64,000 nucleotides of DNA from Variovorax sp. J22G73 (GTDB lineage: Bacteria; Pseudomonadota; Gammaproteobacteria; Burkholderiales; Burkholderiaceae_C): assembly GCF_030317035.1 (NCBI RefSeq), contig NZ_JASZYK010000001.1, positions 806,001-870,000 of the forward strand. Direction: 5' to 3'. The position numbers and the translations under genes are program-made. Shown here piece after piece: positions 26,847 through 34,972 of this stretch. The notes beneath the pieces were generated by a model that worked only from the letters and a program-made list of their open reading frames with translations, did not search any database and was not told the origin of the DNA. Each line of letters begins with the position of its first letter. The first letter of the stretch is position 1.

Positions 26847-27497
26847 ATGAAGAAACTGAATAAAGTGGCGATGATGTTTGCAGTCGCTGCGCTCGCCACT
26901 GCCGCCGGCGCGCAGACCCGTGTCACCGCTGCGGACGGCGGTCCTACGATCGACAACTGGCAAAACGGCACTGGCGAACTGGTTTGGAAGAACGGCACGA
27001 ACGAACTGTGCTGGCGCGATGCCAACTGGACGCCTGCTACGGCTGCTGCCGGTTGCGACGGCGCTCTGGTTCCTGCTGCTCCGGCTGCTGTTGCTCCCGC
27101 CCCTGGCGTGGTGCCTCCCGCTCCCGCTGCACAAGTCGCCGCTTCGAAGGTTACCTTCGCTGCCGACGCCTTCTTCGACTTCGACAAGTCGGTTCTGAAG
27201 CCTGAAGGTCGCGCCAAGCTGACCGACCTGGTCGAGAAGATCCGTGGCGTCAACCTCGAAGTCATCATCGCTGTGGGTCACACCGACTCGATCGGCTCGG
27301 TTGCTTACAACCAACGCCTGTCGGTCCGTCGTGCCGAAGCCGTCAAGGCCTTCCTGGTCTCGAAGGGCATCGAACGCAACCGCGTCTACACCGAAGGCAA
27401 GGGCAAGTCGCAGCCAGTGGCTGACAACAAGACCAAGGAAGGTCGCGCCAAGAACCGTCGTGTGGAAATCGAAGTGGTCGGCACCCGCGCCAACTGA
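26847..27497 (+). CDS. ompA: OmpA family outer membrane protein
   Basis: 216 residues. Signal peptide MKKLNKVAMMFAVAALATAAGA, a short N-terminal region with two cysteines (ELCWRDANW and AAGCDGA), a Pro/Ala linker, and a C-terminal OmpA peptidoglycan-binding domain (FFDFDKSVLKPEGRAKL, and AYNQRLSVRRAEAVK with NRRVEIEV). It lacks the eight-strand barrel, like the OmpA proteins of Bordetella and Comamonadaceae. Strong Shine-Dalgarno AAGAGGAG. Codon use is noticeably biased (many GCT, CGT), indicating high expression. A terminator follows 20 bases after the stop. Confidence 0.93.
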   Translation: MKKLNKVAMMFAVAALATAAGAQTRVTAADGGPTIDNWQNGTGELVWKNGTNELCWRDANWTPATAAAGCDGALVPAAPAAVAPAPGVVPPAPAAQVAASKVTFAADAFFDFDKSVLKPEGRAKLTDLVEKIRGVNLEVIIAVGHTDSIGSVAYNQRLSVRRAEAVKAFLVSKGIERNRVYTEGKGKSQPVADNKTKEGRAKNRRVEIEVVGTRAN

Positions 27498-27517
27498 TCG
27501 GTTGATTCCATCAAATG

Positions 27518-27545
27518 AAAACCCCGCCTCGGCGGGGTTTTTTTA
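27518..27545 (+). terminator. Terminator after ompA
   Basis: Stem AAAACCCCGCC / GGCGGGGTTTT with a TC loop followed by a T-run, starting about 20 bases past the ompA stop. Confidence 0.92.
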
Positions 27546-27623
27546 TGGGCGTCGAATTGGCGATCCGTCTTTCGTCAAAGCCGTGTGGTGTTTATCCGGC
27601 ATTGCTCGTTTCATAATCGCTGC

Positions 27624-28352
27624 ATGACAGAAAACGTGAATGCCGATCCGGCCGAACTGGCCAAGTTTTCAGAGCTGGCGCATCGCTGGTGGGATTTGGA
27701 GAGTGAATTCCGCCCGCTGCACGAAATCAATCCATTGCGCCTGGAATGGATTGACGGGATTGCGCCTATTTCGCAGCAACGCGTGCTGGACATCGGCTGC
27801 GGCGGCGGCATCCTCGCCGATTCGATGGCCCGCAAGGGCGCGGATGTGCTGGGCATCGACCTTGCCGGCAAGGCGCTCAAGGTTGCGCAACTGCATGCGC
27901 TCGAGGCGGGTACGCGCGGCGTGAAGTACCGCGAGATCAGCGCGGAGGCCATCGCCGCGGAGCAGCCGGGCAGTTTCGATGTGGTCACCTGCATGGAGAT
28001 GCTCGAGCACGTGCCGCAGCCAGCGTCGGTCATCCAGGCTTGCGCCACGTTGGTCAAGCCGGGCGGATGGGTGTTCTTTTCCACCATCAACCGCAACCTG
28101 AAGGCCTTCATGCTGGCGATCGTCGGCGCCGAGTACGTGTTGGGCATGTTGCCGCGCGGCACCCATGAGTACGCGAAGCTGATCCGGCCCAGCGAACTGG
28201 CCGGATATTGCCGCGCGGCGGGCCTCGACCTTCGACACACGCGCGGCCTGGAGCACAACCCGTTGACGCGGCGCTACTGGCTCAGCGGCGACACCAGCGT
28301 CAACTACATGTTTGCCACGCAAAAGCCGGCTTTGCCGAAAGCGCAAGCATGA
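27624..28352 (+). CDS. ubiG: Ubiquinone biosynthesis O-methyltransferase UbiG
   Basis: 242 residues. [22 protein letters not shown] near the start is the UbiG signature, and [15 protein letters not shown] (about 50-64) is the SAM-binding motif I. It carries out the two O-methylations of the ubiquinone ring. The start at 27624 is chosen on homology; an in-frame ATG at 27585 lies nearer the ompA terminator. The stop overlaps the start of the phosphatase gene (ATGA). Confidence 0.95.
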   Translation: MTENVNADPAELAKFSELAHRWWDLESEFRPLHEINPLRLEWIDGIAPISQQRVLDIGCGGGILADSMARKGADVLGIDLAGKALKVAQLHALEAGTRGVKYREISAEAIAAEQPGSFDVVTCMEMLEHVPQPASVIQACATLVKPGGWVFFSTINRNLKAFMLAIVGAEYVLGMLPRGTHEYAKLIRPSELAGYCRAAGLDLRHTRGLEHNPLTRRYWLSGDTSVNYMFATQKPALPKAQA

Positions 28353-29017
28353 TGGGCGGCCAGACCCGGGCGGTGCTGTTCGACCTCGACGGCACGCTGA
28401 TCGACAGCGCGCCCGACCTGGGCGCTGCCGCGGACAAGATGCGCACCGATCGCGGTCTTGCGTCGTATCCGCTGGAGCGCTATCGCCCGATGGCCGGCGC
28501 GGGCGCGCGGGGCATGTTGGGCGTGGCGTTCGGCATCACGCCGGAATCGCCGGAGTTCAACGAGCTGCGCGAGGAATTCTTCGTTGCCTATGAGCGCCGC
28601 ATGTTGCTCAACACGCACGTGTTCGACGGCGTCCAGACGCTGATCGAGGCGTTGCGCCAGCAGGGCTTGCTCTGGGGCGTGGTGACCAACAAGTCGATGC
28701 GCTTCACCGATCCGCTGACGCGCGCCATTCCGCTTTTCGAGAGTGCGGGCGCGGTGGTCAGCGGCGACACCACGCCATTCGCCAAGCCGCATCCCGAGCC
28801 GTTGCACGAGGCGGCGCGTCGCCTTGGTGTGCCGTCGGACGCGTGCATCTACGTGGGCGACGACGAGCGCGACATCATCGCGGGCCGGGCCGCAGGCATG
28901 CGCACCGTTGCCGCCGCCTATGGCTACATGGGTTCGCAGGCCGATTCGGCGCTGTGGAACGCAGATGCTTCAATCTCTTCGCCCCTGGAGCTCTTGAAGT
29001 TGCTCAATAGCGCCTAA
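28349..29017 (+). CDS. HAD phosphatase, Gph/MupP type
   Basis: 222 residues. HAD motif [15 protein letters not shown] (about 10-23), motif II VTNKS, and motif III/IV KPHPEPL with YVGDDERDI. This family contains phosphoglycolate phosphatase (Gph) and N-acetylmuramate 6-phosphate phosphatase (MupP); mupP lies directly after ubiG in Pseudomonas, so the context favours MupP, a step of cell-wall recycling. The ATG overlaps the ubiG stop; a second ATG follows immediately. Sequence alone does not separate the two activities. Confidence 0.87.
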   Translation: MMGGQTRAVLFDLDGTLIDSAPDLGAAADKMRTDRGLASYPLERYRPMAGAGARGMLGVAFGITPESPEFNELREEFFVAYERRMLLNTHVFDGVQTLIEALRQQGLLWGVVTNKSMRFTDPLTRAIPLFESAGAVVSGDTTPFAKPHPEPLHEAARRLGVPSDACIYVGDDERDIIAGRAAGMRTVAAAYGYMGSQADSALWNADASISSPLELLKLLNSA

Positions 29018-29020
29018 AAT
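28994..29020 (+). promoter_or_regulatory. Candidate ssrA promoter
   Basis: A TAAAAT -10 hexamer at 29015-29020 lies ten bases before the tmRNA 5' end and overlaps the phosphatase stop codon. A TTGAAG at 28994-28999 could be the -35, with a short 15-base spacer. Position relative to the known RNA start is the main support. Confidence 0.45.
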
Positions 29021-29029
29021 GAGTCGCTT

Positions 29030-29416
29030 GGGGCTGCACTGGTTTCGACGTGGGTTCGGAATCGCAGCGGGGCATGTCGAGCTGAATGCGCTCGTAAAAC
29101 AGATTCAAACAAACTAACTGCAAACGACGAACGTTTCGCACTCGCTGCTTAATTGCCAGTGAGCTTTGCAACAGCAGGCCGATGGGCTGGGCAAGGGGGT
29201 GACAGAGCAATCTGAAACCTCCCGGCTGCAAAGATAATTACATGGGCTGGCTCCGATCCGGGTACCTTGGGTCGGGGCGAGAAAATAGGGTGCTGGCGTC
29301 CGGTTTAGCGTGTGACTGCGCGACTCCGGAAGCGAGACTTAAATCAGATCACTAAACATGTAGAACTGCGCGATGAAGGCTTGCGGACGGGGGTTCAAAT
29401 CCCCCCAGCTCCACCA
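29030..29416 (+). ncRNA. ssrA: Transfer-messenger RNA (tmRNA)
   Basis: A 387-base one-piece tmRNA. The 5' end GGGGCTG pairs with the 3' CAGCTCC before the encoded CCA, and GGTTCAAATCC is the T-loop near the 3' end. The tag reading frame at 29120-29152 encodes ANDERFALAA followed by TAA. tmRNA with SmpB rescues stalled ribosomes and tags the product for degradation by ClpXP. tmRNA 3' ends are common phage attachment sites, but nothing phage-like follows here. Confidence 0.97.
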
Positions 29417-29594
29417 TATTCCGGTCTTACTCAACGTGAGGCCCGCGAGGCGTACCTAAGCGGTACATGCTTCCTCGCCTTGTCTCCCTGCATCGCCGTC
29501 AGTCGAACACCAAGGTCGACAGCTCACAGGGTCGAAAAACCAAGGTCGACGCCATCAAGCGTCGCCAGTCTCCCGAAGATCGAATCTCAGCAGA

Positions 29595-29798
29595 TCAGTT
29601 GCACTGGAACAGCACGCCCTGTTCGGCCGGTGCCTTGCCGAGCCAACGTGGCGTCTTGCTTCTTGCGTCGCAGTAGTCAGAAGCCTGCACGTAGGTCATG
29701 GCGCGGAACACGCCATCACGCACCTGGGTCACCTCGTTAGGGGGAGTCGAGCAGCCTGCGAGGACCAAGGCAAGCGGAAACAGTGTGCGCCAATTCAT
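29595..29798 (-). CDS. Small predicted lipoprotein
   Basis: 67 residues. MNWRTLFPLALVLAGCSTPP is a lipoprotein signal with lipobox LAGC (Cys16). The short mature part has two further cysteines (SDYCDARS and a near-terminal LFQCN). No family recognised. It lies ten bases downstream of the preceding minus-strand gene and may share its transcript. Confidence 0.7.
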   Translation of the reverse strand: MNWRTLFPLALVLAGCSTPPNEVTQVRDGVFRAMTYVQASDYCDARSKTPRWLGKAPAEQGVLFQCN

Positions 29799-29807
29799 CG
29801 GGCCATT

Positions 29808-30083
29808 CTAAGACCGGGCATCGTTGCTCCCATGGCCGCGCCCCGGGTAGATGTACTTGAAGTACTCGCCCGAGTTGCCGAACATCCGCCGTGCCAGTTG
29901 CACCGGGTCTTCCTGCTTGTGCTTCTCGTAGAGCACCGGCCCCCAGATGATGAAGCCGTCGATGCTCAGGCTGCGGGGCGCGGGCTCGATGGCCTGCCAC
30001 GCATGCGCGAACTTCGAGATCCAGGCGAGCGCTTCCTTCAGCGCGTGATTGATGGGCGCGGGCGTTTCTGTGGTCACGGACAT
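29808..30083 (-). CDS. Small protein of unknown function next to a LexA box
   Basis: 91 residues from MSVTTETPAPINHALKEALA. It has an aromatic-rich, conserved-looking centre (LSIDGFIIWGPVLYEKHKQE) and FKYIYPGRGHGSN at the end; no signal peptide or helix. I do not recognise it. The ATG at 30083 has AAGGA eight bases upstream; an in-frame ATG at 30092 would sit on that site. The LexA box at 30107-30122 lies 24 bases upstream, so this gene could be SOS-controlled together with the divergent gene at 30129. The lipoprotein gene follows it. Confidence 0.65.
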   Translation of the reverse strand: MSVTTETPAPINHALKEALAWISKFAHAWQAIEPAPRSLSIDGFIIWGPVLYEKHKQEDPVQLARRMFGNSGEYFKYIYPGRGHGSNDARS

Positions 30084-30094
30084 GTCGAACATCC

Positions 30095-30123
30095 TTGCTG
30101 AAAAGACTGTATGAATGTACAGT
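30095..30123 (+). promoter_or_regulatory. Sigma-70 promoter with overlapping perfect LexA (SOS) box
   Basis: TTGCTG at 30095-30100 and TACAGT at 30118-30123 are separated by exactly 17 bases, in the direction of the gene at 30129. CTGT-ATGAATGT-ACAG at 30107-30122 is a perfect CTGT-N8-ACAG LexA site covering the spacer and most of the -10. LexA binding here would block the promoter until DNA damage. The same box lies upstream of the divergent minus-strand gene. Confidence 0.75.
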
Positions 30124-30128
30124 AAACC

Positions 30129-30413
30129 ATGCCCACCGAAAACATGCCCGCCACGCTCTGGATCGCCGCTTGCGCGCACCGGCTGCAGCAGCAGTGGCAC
30201 AGCGTGGATGTGGTCGAGCTCGAAGACATGGCGCGCGTGCTGTGGCGTGACGAACGCCTGCGCGCCATGTGGCCCGAGGACGCTGCTGCCGACTGGCTGC
30301 GCCCGGTCATGCCCAGTAGCGCCGACAGCGCCCCCAACGCGGCTCTCGGCGTTTCCAATTTCTCCTTGACGGGTAAACCGTCCCCCGCGGGTCGACCTGT
30401 GCGGGGGCCTTGA
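30129..30413 (+). CDS. Unknown small protein under a predicted LexA-controlled promoter
   Basis: 94 residues from MPTENMPATLWIAACAHRLQ; a helical, Trp-rich N-terminal part (HRLQQQWHSVDVVELEDMAR, VLWRDERLRAMWPEDAAADW) is followed by a less ordered Ser/Pro tail. No domain recognised. The predicted transcription start falls at about the first ATG and no Shine-Dalgarno is present, so the mRNA may be leaderless, or translation may start at Met6 (30144). Size and SOS control recall division inhibitors such as SulA, but I see no sequence evidence for that. A terminator follows at 30439. Confidence 0.65.
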   Translation: MPTENMPATLWIAACAHRLQQQWHSVDVVELEDMARVLWRDERLRAMWPEDAAADWLRPVMPSSADSAPNAALGVSNFSLTGKPSPAGRPVRGP

Positions 30414-30438
30414 TGCTTGCCAGGCAGATAGGCTTTCA

Positions 30439-30467
30439 AGCCCAGCCCTCGCGGCTGGGCTTTTTTT
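30439..30467 (+). terminator. Terminator after the predicted SOS gene
   Basis: AAGCCCAGCC / GGCTGGGCTT stem with a CTCGC loop and seven T. A second GC-rich inverted repeat (CCCCCGC / GCGGGGG) lies just upstream around 30378-30408, at the end of the reading frame. Confidence 0.92.
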
Positions 30468-30620
30468 ATGCGCGCGCAAGAGGCATTTGGCGCCCGTGTT
30501 TTTTGCCCGGCCGCGAAGCTATAGTCCGCCCAGCGCTGTCACATTGCATTCACGCAAACCGCTCGTCGCTGCTGCTGCAGCAAGGCGTCCCGCCTGCCCA
30601 GATCCCGAAAAAGGACACCC

Positions 30621-32216
30621 GTGCCGAATACGCTGACTTCCACGCTGACCCGCTACTACGACGAGGTGCCCTACGACTCGCACCCGTTCCCGCAGACGGC
30701 GATGGAGCATCTGGAAGCGCTGGCGTATCTCTTCGGCCTCGAGGCGCCCGACCCCGCCAAGGCCCGCGTGCTCGAGCTGGGCTGTGCCGCCGGCGGCAAC
30801 CTGATTCCCTTCGCCGCGCGCCACCCGGGCGCGCAGGCGCTCGGCGTCGACCTGTCCCCGGTGCAGGTCGCGCATGGCGTAACTGCCATCGGCCACACGG
30901 GCCTGTCGAACATCGAGCTGAAGGCGTTCGACATCGCCGACATCGACGCCTCGTTTGGCCAGTTCGACTACATCGTCTGCCATGGGGTGTACAGCTGGGT
31001 GCCGGGCCCGGTGCAGGAGGCCATCCTGCGCATCTGCTCGCAGAACCTGGCGCCGAACGGCGTGGCCTACGTGAGCTACAACGTGTACCCCGGCTGGAAG
31101 GCGCGGGAGATCGTGCGCGACGCCATGATCCTGCGCGGCGGCCCGCGCGACACACCCGAAGAAAAACTCTCGTACGCGCGCGGCATGCTGGAGTTCCTGG
31201 AGCAATCGGCGCGTGCCGACAGCGTGCTCAAGAAGACGCTCGAAGAAACGATGCCCATCGTGCGCAGCGCCAGCAGCTCCTACCTGCTGCACGAGTTCCT
31301 CGAGCCGTGCAACGCGCCGTGCTACTTCAAGGAATTCGTGGCGCGCGCCGAGGCCCAGGGGTTGGCCTACCTGTGCGATGCCGAGCCGTCGACCATGTTC
31401 GTGCAGAACTACGGCGACAAGGTGCGCGAGCCGCTGCTGCGTGAATGCGGCGGCAGCCAGGTGCTGATGGAGCAGTACCTCGACTTCCTGGTCAACCGCA
31501 CCTTCCGCCAGACGCTGCTGGTCAAGCAGGCGAGCGCCGCGAGCGTGCGCTACCGGCTGGACCCCGCGCGCATCGGCGCGCTCGAGTTCGCCGGCGTGTT
31601 CGCGCCCGAAGACGGCGGTGCGTTCACGCTCGATGCGCAAGCGCAGCCCTGCAATGCCATGCGCGGGCTGAAGGTCACGCCGCGGCTTCCGGTGCAGAAG
31701 GCGGTGGCGCACCTGTTGAACGCCGCCTATCCCGCATCGCTGTCGCCCCAGGCGCTGACTGAGGCGGCCTCCCGCCTCACCGACCAATCGCCGGCCACCG
31801 TCGAGCCCGTGGTGATGAGCATGCTGGAGGAGCTGCTGATCCTCGGTGCCTTGCGCATCCGGCGCTCTCCGGTGCTGGTGGCCGCCGCGGTTTCCAGCCA
31901 GCCGCAGGCGCTGGCCGCCATGCGAAGCGCGCCCGCCTTGCCCATGGGCACGGGTGCGAACGCCGGCGTGTGCAACCAGTGGCACGAGCCTGTGTCGTTG
32001 TCGCCGCTCGAACGCAGCCTGCTGCCGCTGCTGGACGGCACGCGCTCGCACGATGCGCTCGCCGAGCACCTCGAAGCCGAGGTGCGCGCCGATCGCCTGC
32101 GCTTCGTGAAGGACGACAAGCCGCTCACCGACCCGGCGACGGTGAAAGAATTCGCCCGCCAGCAGGTCGCACTGGCGTTGGCCGCATTGCGCCGCAAGGC
32201 GCTGCTCACGGCCTGA
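30621..32216 (+). CDS. SAM-dependent methyltransferase with C-terminal regulatory domain
   Basis: 531 residues starting with GTG. The N-terminal third has motif I VLELGCAAGGNLIPFA (about 50-65) and ALGVDLSPVQV. The middle (YNVYPGWKAREIVRDAM) matches the methyltransferase regulatory domain family (PF10119), and a further winged-helix-like region ends the protein. Substrate unknown. A TATAGT hexamer at 30520-30525 might be a -10 element. Shine-Dalgarno AAAAGGA. It stands alone before ggt, with a short gap. Confidence 0.82.
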   Translation: MPNTLTSTLTRYYDEVPYDSHPFPQTAMEHLEALAYLFGLEAPDPAKARVLELGCAAGGNLIPFAARHPGAQALGVDLSPVQVAHGVTAIGHTGLSNIELKAFDIADIDASFGQFDYIVCHGVYSWVPGPVQEAILRICSQNLAPNGVAYVSYNVYPGWKAREIVRDAMILRGGPRDTPEEKLSYARGMLEFLEQSARADSVLKKTLEETMPIVRSASSSYLLHEFLEPCNAPCYFKEFVARAEAQGLAYLCDAEPSTMFVQNYGDKVREPLLRECGGSQVLMEQYLDFLVNRTFRQTLLVKQASAASVRYRLDPARIGALEFAGVFAPEDGGAFTLDAQAQPCNAMRGLKVTPRLPVQKAVAHLLNAAYPASLSPQALTEAASRLTDQSPATVEPVVMSMLEELLILGALRIRRSPVLVAAAVSSQPQALAAMRSAPALPMGTGANAGVCNQWHEPVSLSPLERSLLPLLDGTRSHDALAEHLEAEVRADRLRFVKDDKPLTDPATVKEFARQQVALALAALRRKALLTA

Positions 32217-32275
32217 CGCTGCCCCCGCGCCCTTTCTCTTTCTTCTTCCATCACACCTACAGAGGAGACTTCCAC

Positions 32276-34012
32276 ATGCAACACATCCACTGGACCCCCA
32301 AGCTGCGCACCGCAGTGACGGCGGTGCTCGCGCTGGCGGCCGCCGGCGCGTCCAACGCCGCATCGGTCGCGCCCGTTGCGGCCGAGCACGGCATGGTCGT
32401 GAGCGCGCAGCACCTGGCCAGCAAGGTCGGCGTCGACGTGCTCAAGCGCGGCGGCAACGCCGTCGATGCGGCCGTGGCCGTGGGCTACGCGCTGGCGGTG
32501 GTGTACCCGGCGGCGGGCAACCTCGGCGGCGGCGGCTTCATGACCGTGCAGCTGGCCGACGGCCGCAAGACCTTCCTCGACTTCCGCGAGAAGGCGCCGC
32601 TGGCCGCCACGGCCAACATGTACCTCGACAAGGACAGCAACGTCGTCAAGGGCCTGAGCACCAACGGCCACCTCGCCGTCGGCGTGCCCGGCTCGGTCTC
32701 GGGCATGGAATACGCGCGCGAGAAGTACGGCACCATGAAGCGCGCCGCGCTGATCGCCCCGTCGATCCAGCTGGCAGAGAAGGGCTTTGCGCTGGAGCAG
32801 GGCGACATCGACATGCTGTGGACCTCCACCGCCGACTTCCAGAAAGACCCGGTCTCCGGCGCCATCTTCCTGAACAAGGGCGAGCCCTTCCAGGTCGGCC
32901 AGAAGCTGGTGCAGAAAGACCTCGGCAAGACGCTGCGCGCCATCAGCAAGAGCGGCCCCGACGGCTTCTACAAAGGCTGGGTCGGCAACGCGATCGTGGC
33001 GTCGAGCCAGGCCGGCAAGGGCATCATCACGCAGGCCGACCTCGACCAGTACCAAACCCGCGAACTCGCACCCGTGGAGTGCGACTACCGCGGCTACCGC
33101 GTGGTGTCGGCGCCGCCGCCCAGCTCGGGCGGGGTGATCATCTGCGAGATGCTCAACATTCTTGAGGGCTACCCGCTGAAGGACCTGGGCTTCCGCTCGG
33201 CGCAGTCGGTGCACTACCAGATCGAGGCCATGCGCCACGCCTACGTGGACCGCAACAGCTACCTGGGCGACCCCGACTTTGTAAAGAACCCGCTCGACCG
33301 CCTGCTCGACAAGGGCTACGCCGAGAAGATCCGCGCGGCCATCGACCCGAAGAAGGCCGGCGTGTCGAAGGACATCAAGCCCGGCGTGGCGCCGCATGAA
33401 GGCAGCAACACCACCCACTACTCGATCACCGACCAGTGGGGCAATGCGGTGTCGGTGACCTACACGCTGAACGACTGGTTCGGCGCGAAGGTCACGGCCG
33501 CCAAGACCGGCGTGCTGCTGAACAACGAGATGGACGACTTCACCTCGAAGATCGGCGTGCCCAACATGTACGGCTTGGTGCAGGGTGAGGCCAACGCCAT
33601 CGCCCCCGGCAAGCGCCCGCTGAGCTCGATGAGCCCGACCATCGTGTCGAAGGACGGCAAGCCGGTGTTCGTGGTCGGCACGCCCGGCGGCAGCCGCATC
33701 ATCACGGCGGTGCTGCACACCATCCTGAACGTGGTCGACTACGGCATGAACGTGCAGGAAGCCGTGGATGCGCCGCGCTTCCACCAGCAATGGCTGCCTG
33801 ACGTCACCAACGTCGAGGTGTTCGCGCTGAGCCCCGACACGCGCAAGATCCTGACCGACATGGGCCACAACCTGGGCGTGCCGCAGCCGGCCAACCACCT
33901 GGCGGCCATCATCGTGGGCGCGCCCACGCTGGGCGGCAAGCCGGTGGGCAACAACCGCTTCTACGGCGCCAACGATCCGCGCCGCAACACGGGCCTGGCG
34001 GCGGGCTACTGA
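32276..34012 (+). CDS. ggt: Gamma-glutamyltranspeptidase
   Basis: 578 residues. Signal peptide to about residue 31 (VLALAAAGASNAAS). The proenzyme cleaves before Thr379 in SNTTHYSITDQWGNAVSVT to make large and small subunits; Thr379 is the N-terminal nucleophile. PLSSMSPTIV and GTPGGSRIITAV form the oxyanion and glutamyl binding regions. It works in the periplasm on glutathione and gamma-glutamyl compounds. Good Shine-Dalgarno AGAGGAG; a terminator follows. Confidence 0.95.
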   Translation: MQHIHWTPKLRTAVTAVLALAAAGASNAASVAPVAAEHGMVVSAQHLASKVGVDVLKRGGNAVDAAVAVGYALAVVYPAAGNLGGGGFMTVQLADGRKTFLDFREKAPLAATANMYLDKDSNVVKGLSTNGHLAVGVPGSVSGMEYAREKYGTMKRAALIAPSIQLAEKGFALEQGDIDMLWTSTADFQKDPVSGAIFLNKGEPFQVGQKLVQKDLGKTLRAISKSGPDGFYKGWVGNAIVASSQAGKGIITQADLDQYQTRELAPVECDYRGYRVVSAPPPSSGGVIICEMLNILEGYPLKDLGFRSAQSVHYQIEAMRHAYVDRNSYLGDPDFVKNPLDRLLDKGYAEKIRAAIDPKKAGVSKDIKPGVAPHEGSNTTHYSITDQWGNAVSVTYTLNDWFGAKVTAAKTGVLLNNEMDDFTSKIGVPNMYGLVQGEANAIAPGKRPLSSMSPTIVSKDGKPVFVVGTPGGSRIITAVLHTILNVVDYGMNVQEAVDAPRFHQQWLPDVTNVEVFALSPDTRKILTDMGHNLGVPQPANHLAAIIVGAPTLGGKPVGNNRFYGANDPRRNTGLAAGY

Positions 34013-34031
34013 TCCTGCGGCACACTCGAAG

Positions 34032-34066
34032 GCGGTCGTGGCCCTGTGGCCGCGGCCGCTTTTTTT
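34032..34066 (+). terminator. Terminator after ggt
   Basis: A 12-base stem GCGGTCGTGGCC / GGCCGCGGCCGC (two G-T pairs) with a CTGT loop and seven T. Confidence 0.88.
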
Positions 34067-34074
34067 GATTCCCC

Positions 34075-34839
34075 ATGCACCTGCAAGACATCCTCTATAC
34101 CCAGGGCTTCGGCACGCGCCGCGTGTGCGCGGGCCTTGCACAGCAAGGCCACGTGAGCATCGACGGCCAGGCCGTGACCGACCCCTTTGCCGACCTCGAC
34201 CCCGAAGGCCTGCTCTTCACCGTGCAGGGCACGCCGTGGGCGTACCACGAGAAGGCCTACCTGATGCTGCACAAGCCGGCCGGCACCGAGTGCTCGCAGA
34301 AACCTTCGACTTACCCGAGCATCTACACGCTGCTGCCGTCGCCGCTGCGCCTGCGTCCCAACAAGGGCGCGGTGCAGGGCGTTCAGGCCATCGGCCGGCT
34401 CGACCAGGACACCACCGGCCTGCTGCTCATGACCGACGACGGCCAGTTCATCCACAAGATGGGCTCGCCCAAGCACCACGTGCCCAAGGTCTACGAGGTG
34501 ACGGCCAAGCACCCGGTCGACGAGACGCAGATCGCCCGGCTGCTGGCCGGCGTGGTGCTCGACGACGACCCCAAGCCCGTGCGCGCCGCCGCCTGCGAGT
34601 CGGACAGCCCGCTGCACCTGCGGCTCACGCTGACCGAGGGCAAGTACCACCAGGTCAAGCGCATGCTGGCCGCGGTCGGCAACCGGGTCGAGGGTCTGCA
34701 CCGCTCGCGCATCGGCGACCTGGCGCTGCCCGAGGGCCTGGCGCCCGGGCAATGGCGCTGGCTGACGGCCGAGGAGGTCGCTGCGCTGCGCGCGCCGACC
34801 AAGACGGCGAAGCCTGCCAAGCCGTCTGAAGGCCAGTAA
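34075..34839 (+). CDS. rsuA: 16S rRNA pseudouridine synthase (RsuA family)
   Basis: 254 residues. N-terminal S4-like RNA-binding part (about 1-60), then the catalytic domain with GRLDQDTTGLLLMTDDG containing catalytic Asp110, and GKYHQVKRMLAAVGNRV typical of the RsuA/RluB/E/F branch. Likely makes pseudouridine 516 of 16S rRNA; RluE or RluF cannot be excluded by eye. Ends with a Lys/Pro-rich tail. Starts immediately after the ggt terminator. Confidence 0.88.
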   Translation: MHLQDILYTQGFGTRRVCAGLAQQGHVSIDGQAVTDPFADLDPEGLLFTVQGTPWAYHEKAYLMLHKPAGTECSQKPSTYPSIYTLLPSPLRLRPNKGAVQGVQAIGRLDQDTTGLLLMTDDGQFIHKMGSPKHHVPKVYEVTAKHPVDETQIARLLAGVVLDDDPKPVRAAACESDSPLHLRLTLTEGKYHQVKRMLAAVGNRVEGLHRSRIGDLALPEGLAPGQWRWLTAEEVAALRAPTKTAKPAKPSEGQ

Positions 34840-34972
34840 CGCCAACGATCGAGGGGCCAACGTCCGAGGGACAAGGGCTGAGGGGCGGCGCCTGGGGGAA
34901 AGAGGGCGCTCGCGGTCAGCCAGTCTTAATGCTCGACCGTTAACATTCCCAACTCTCTCTCGGAACTTCCCC

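Noticed and set aside
24112..26850. Long plus-strand frame opposite gyrA (912 codons)
   Set aside because: Composition is typical of an antisense shadow, and gyrA on the other strand is unmistakable.
29030..29416. tmRNA 3' end as the prophage attachment site
   Set aside because: No phage genes or integrase follow; the prophage begins about 16 kb further right.
29312..29740. Plus-strand frame across the tmRNA 3' end
   Set aside because: It overlaps the tmRNA acceptor region, has no Shine-Dalgarno and no recognisable protein; the small lipoprotein on the other strand is better supported.
31727..34141. Long minus-strand frame opposite the methyltransferase and ggt
   Set aside because: Antisense shadow without domains; ggt motifs and signal peptide are on the plus strand.
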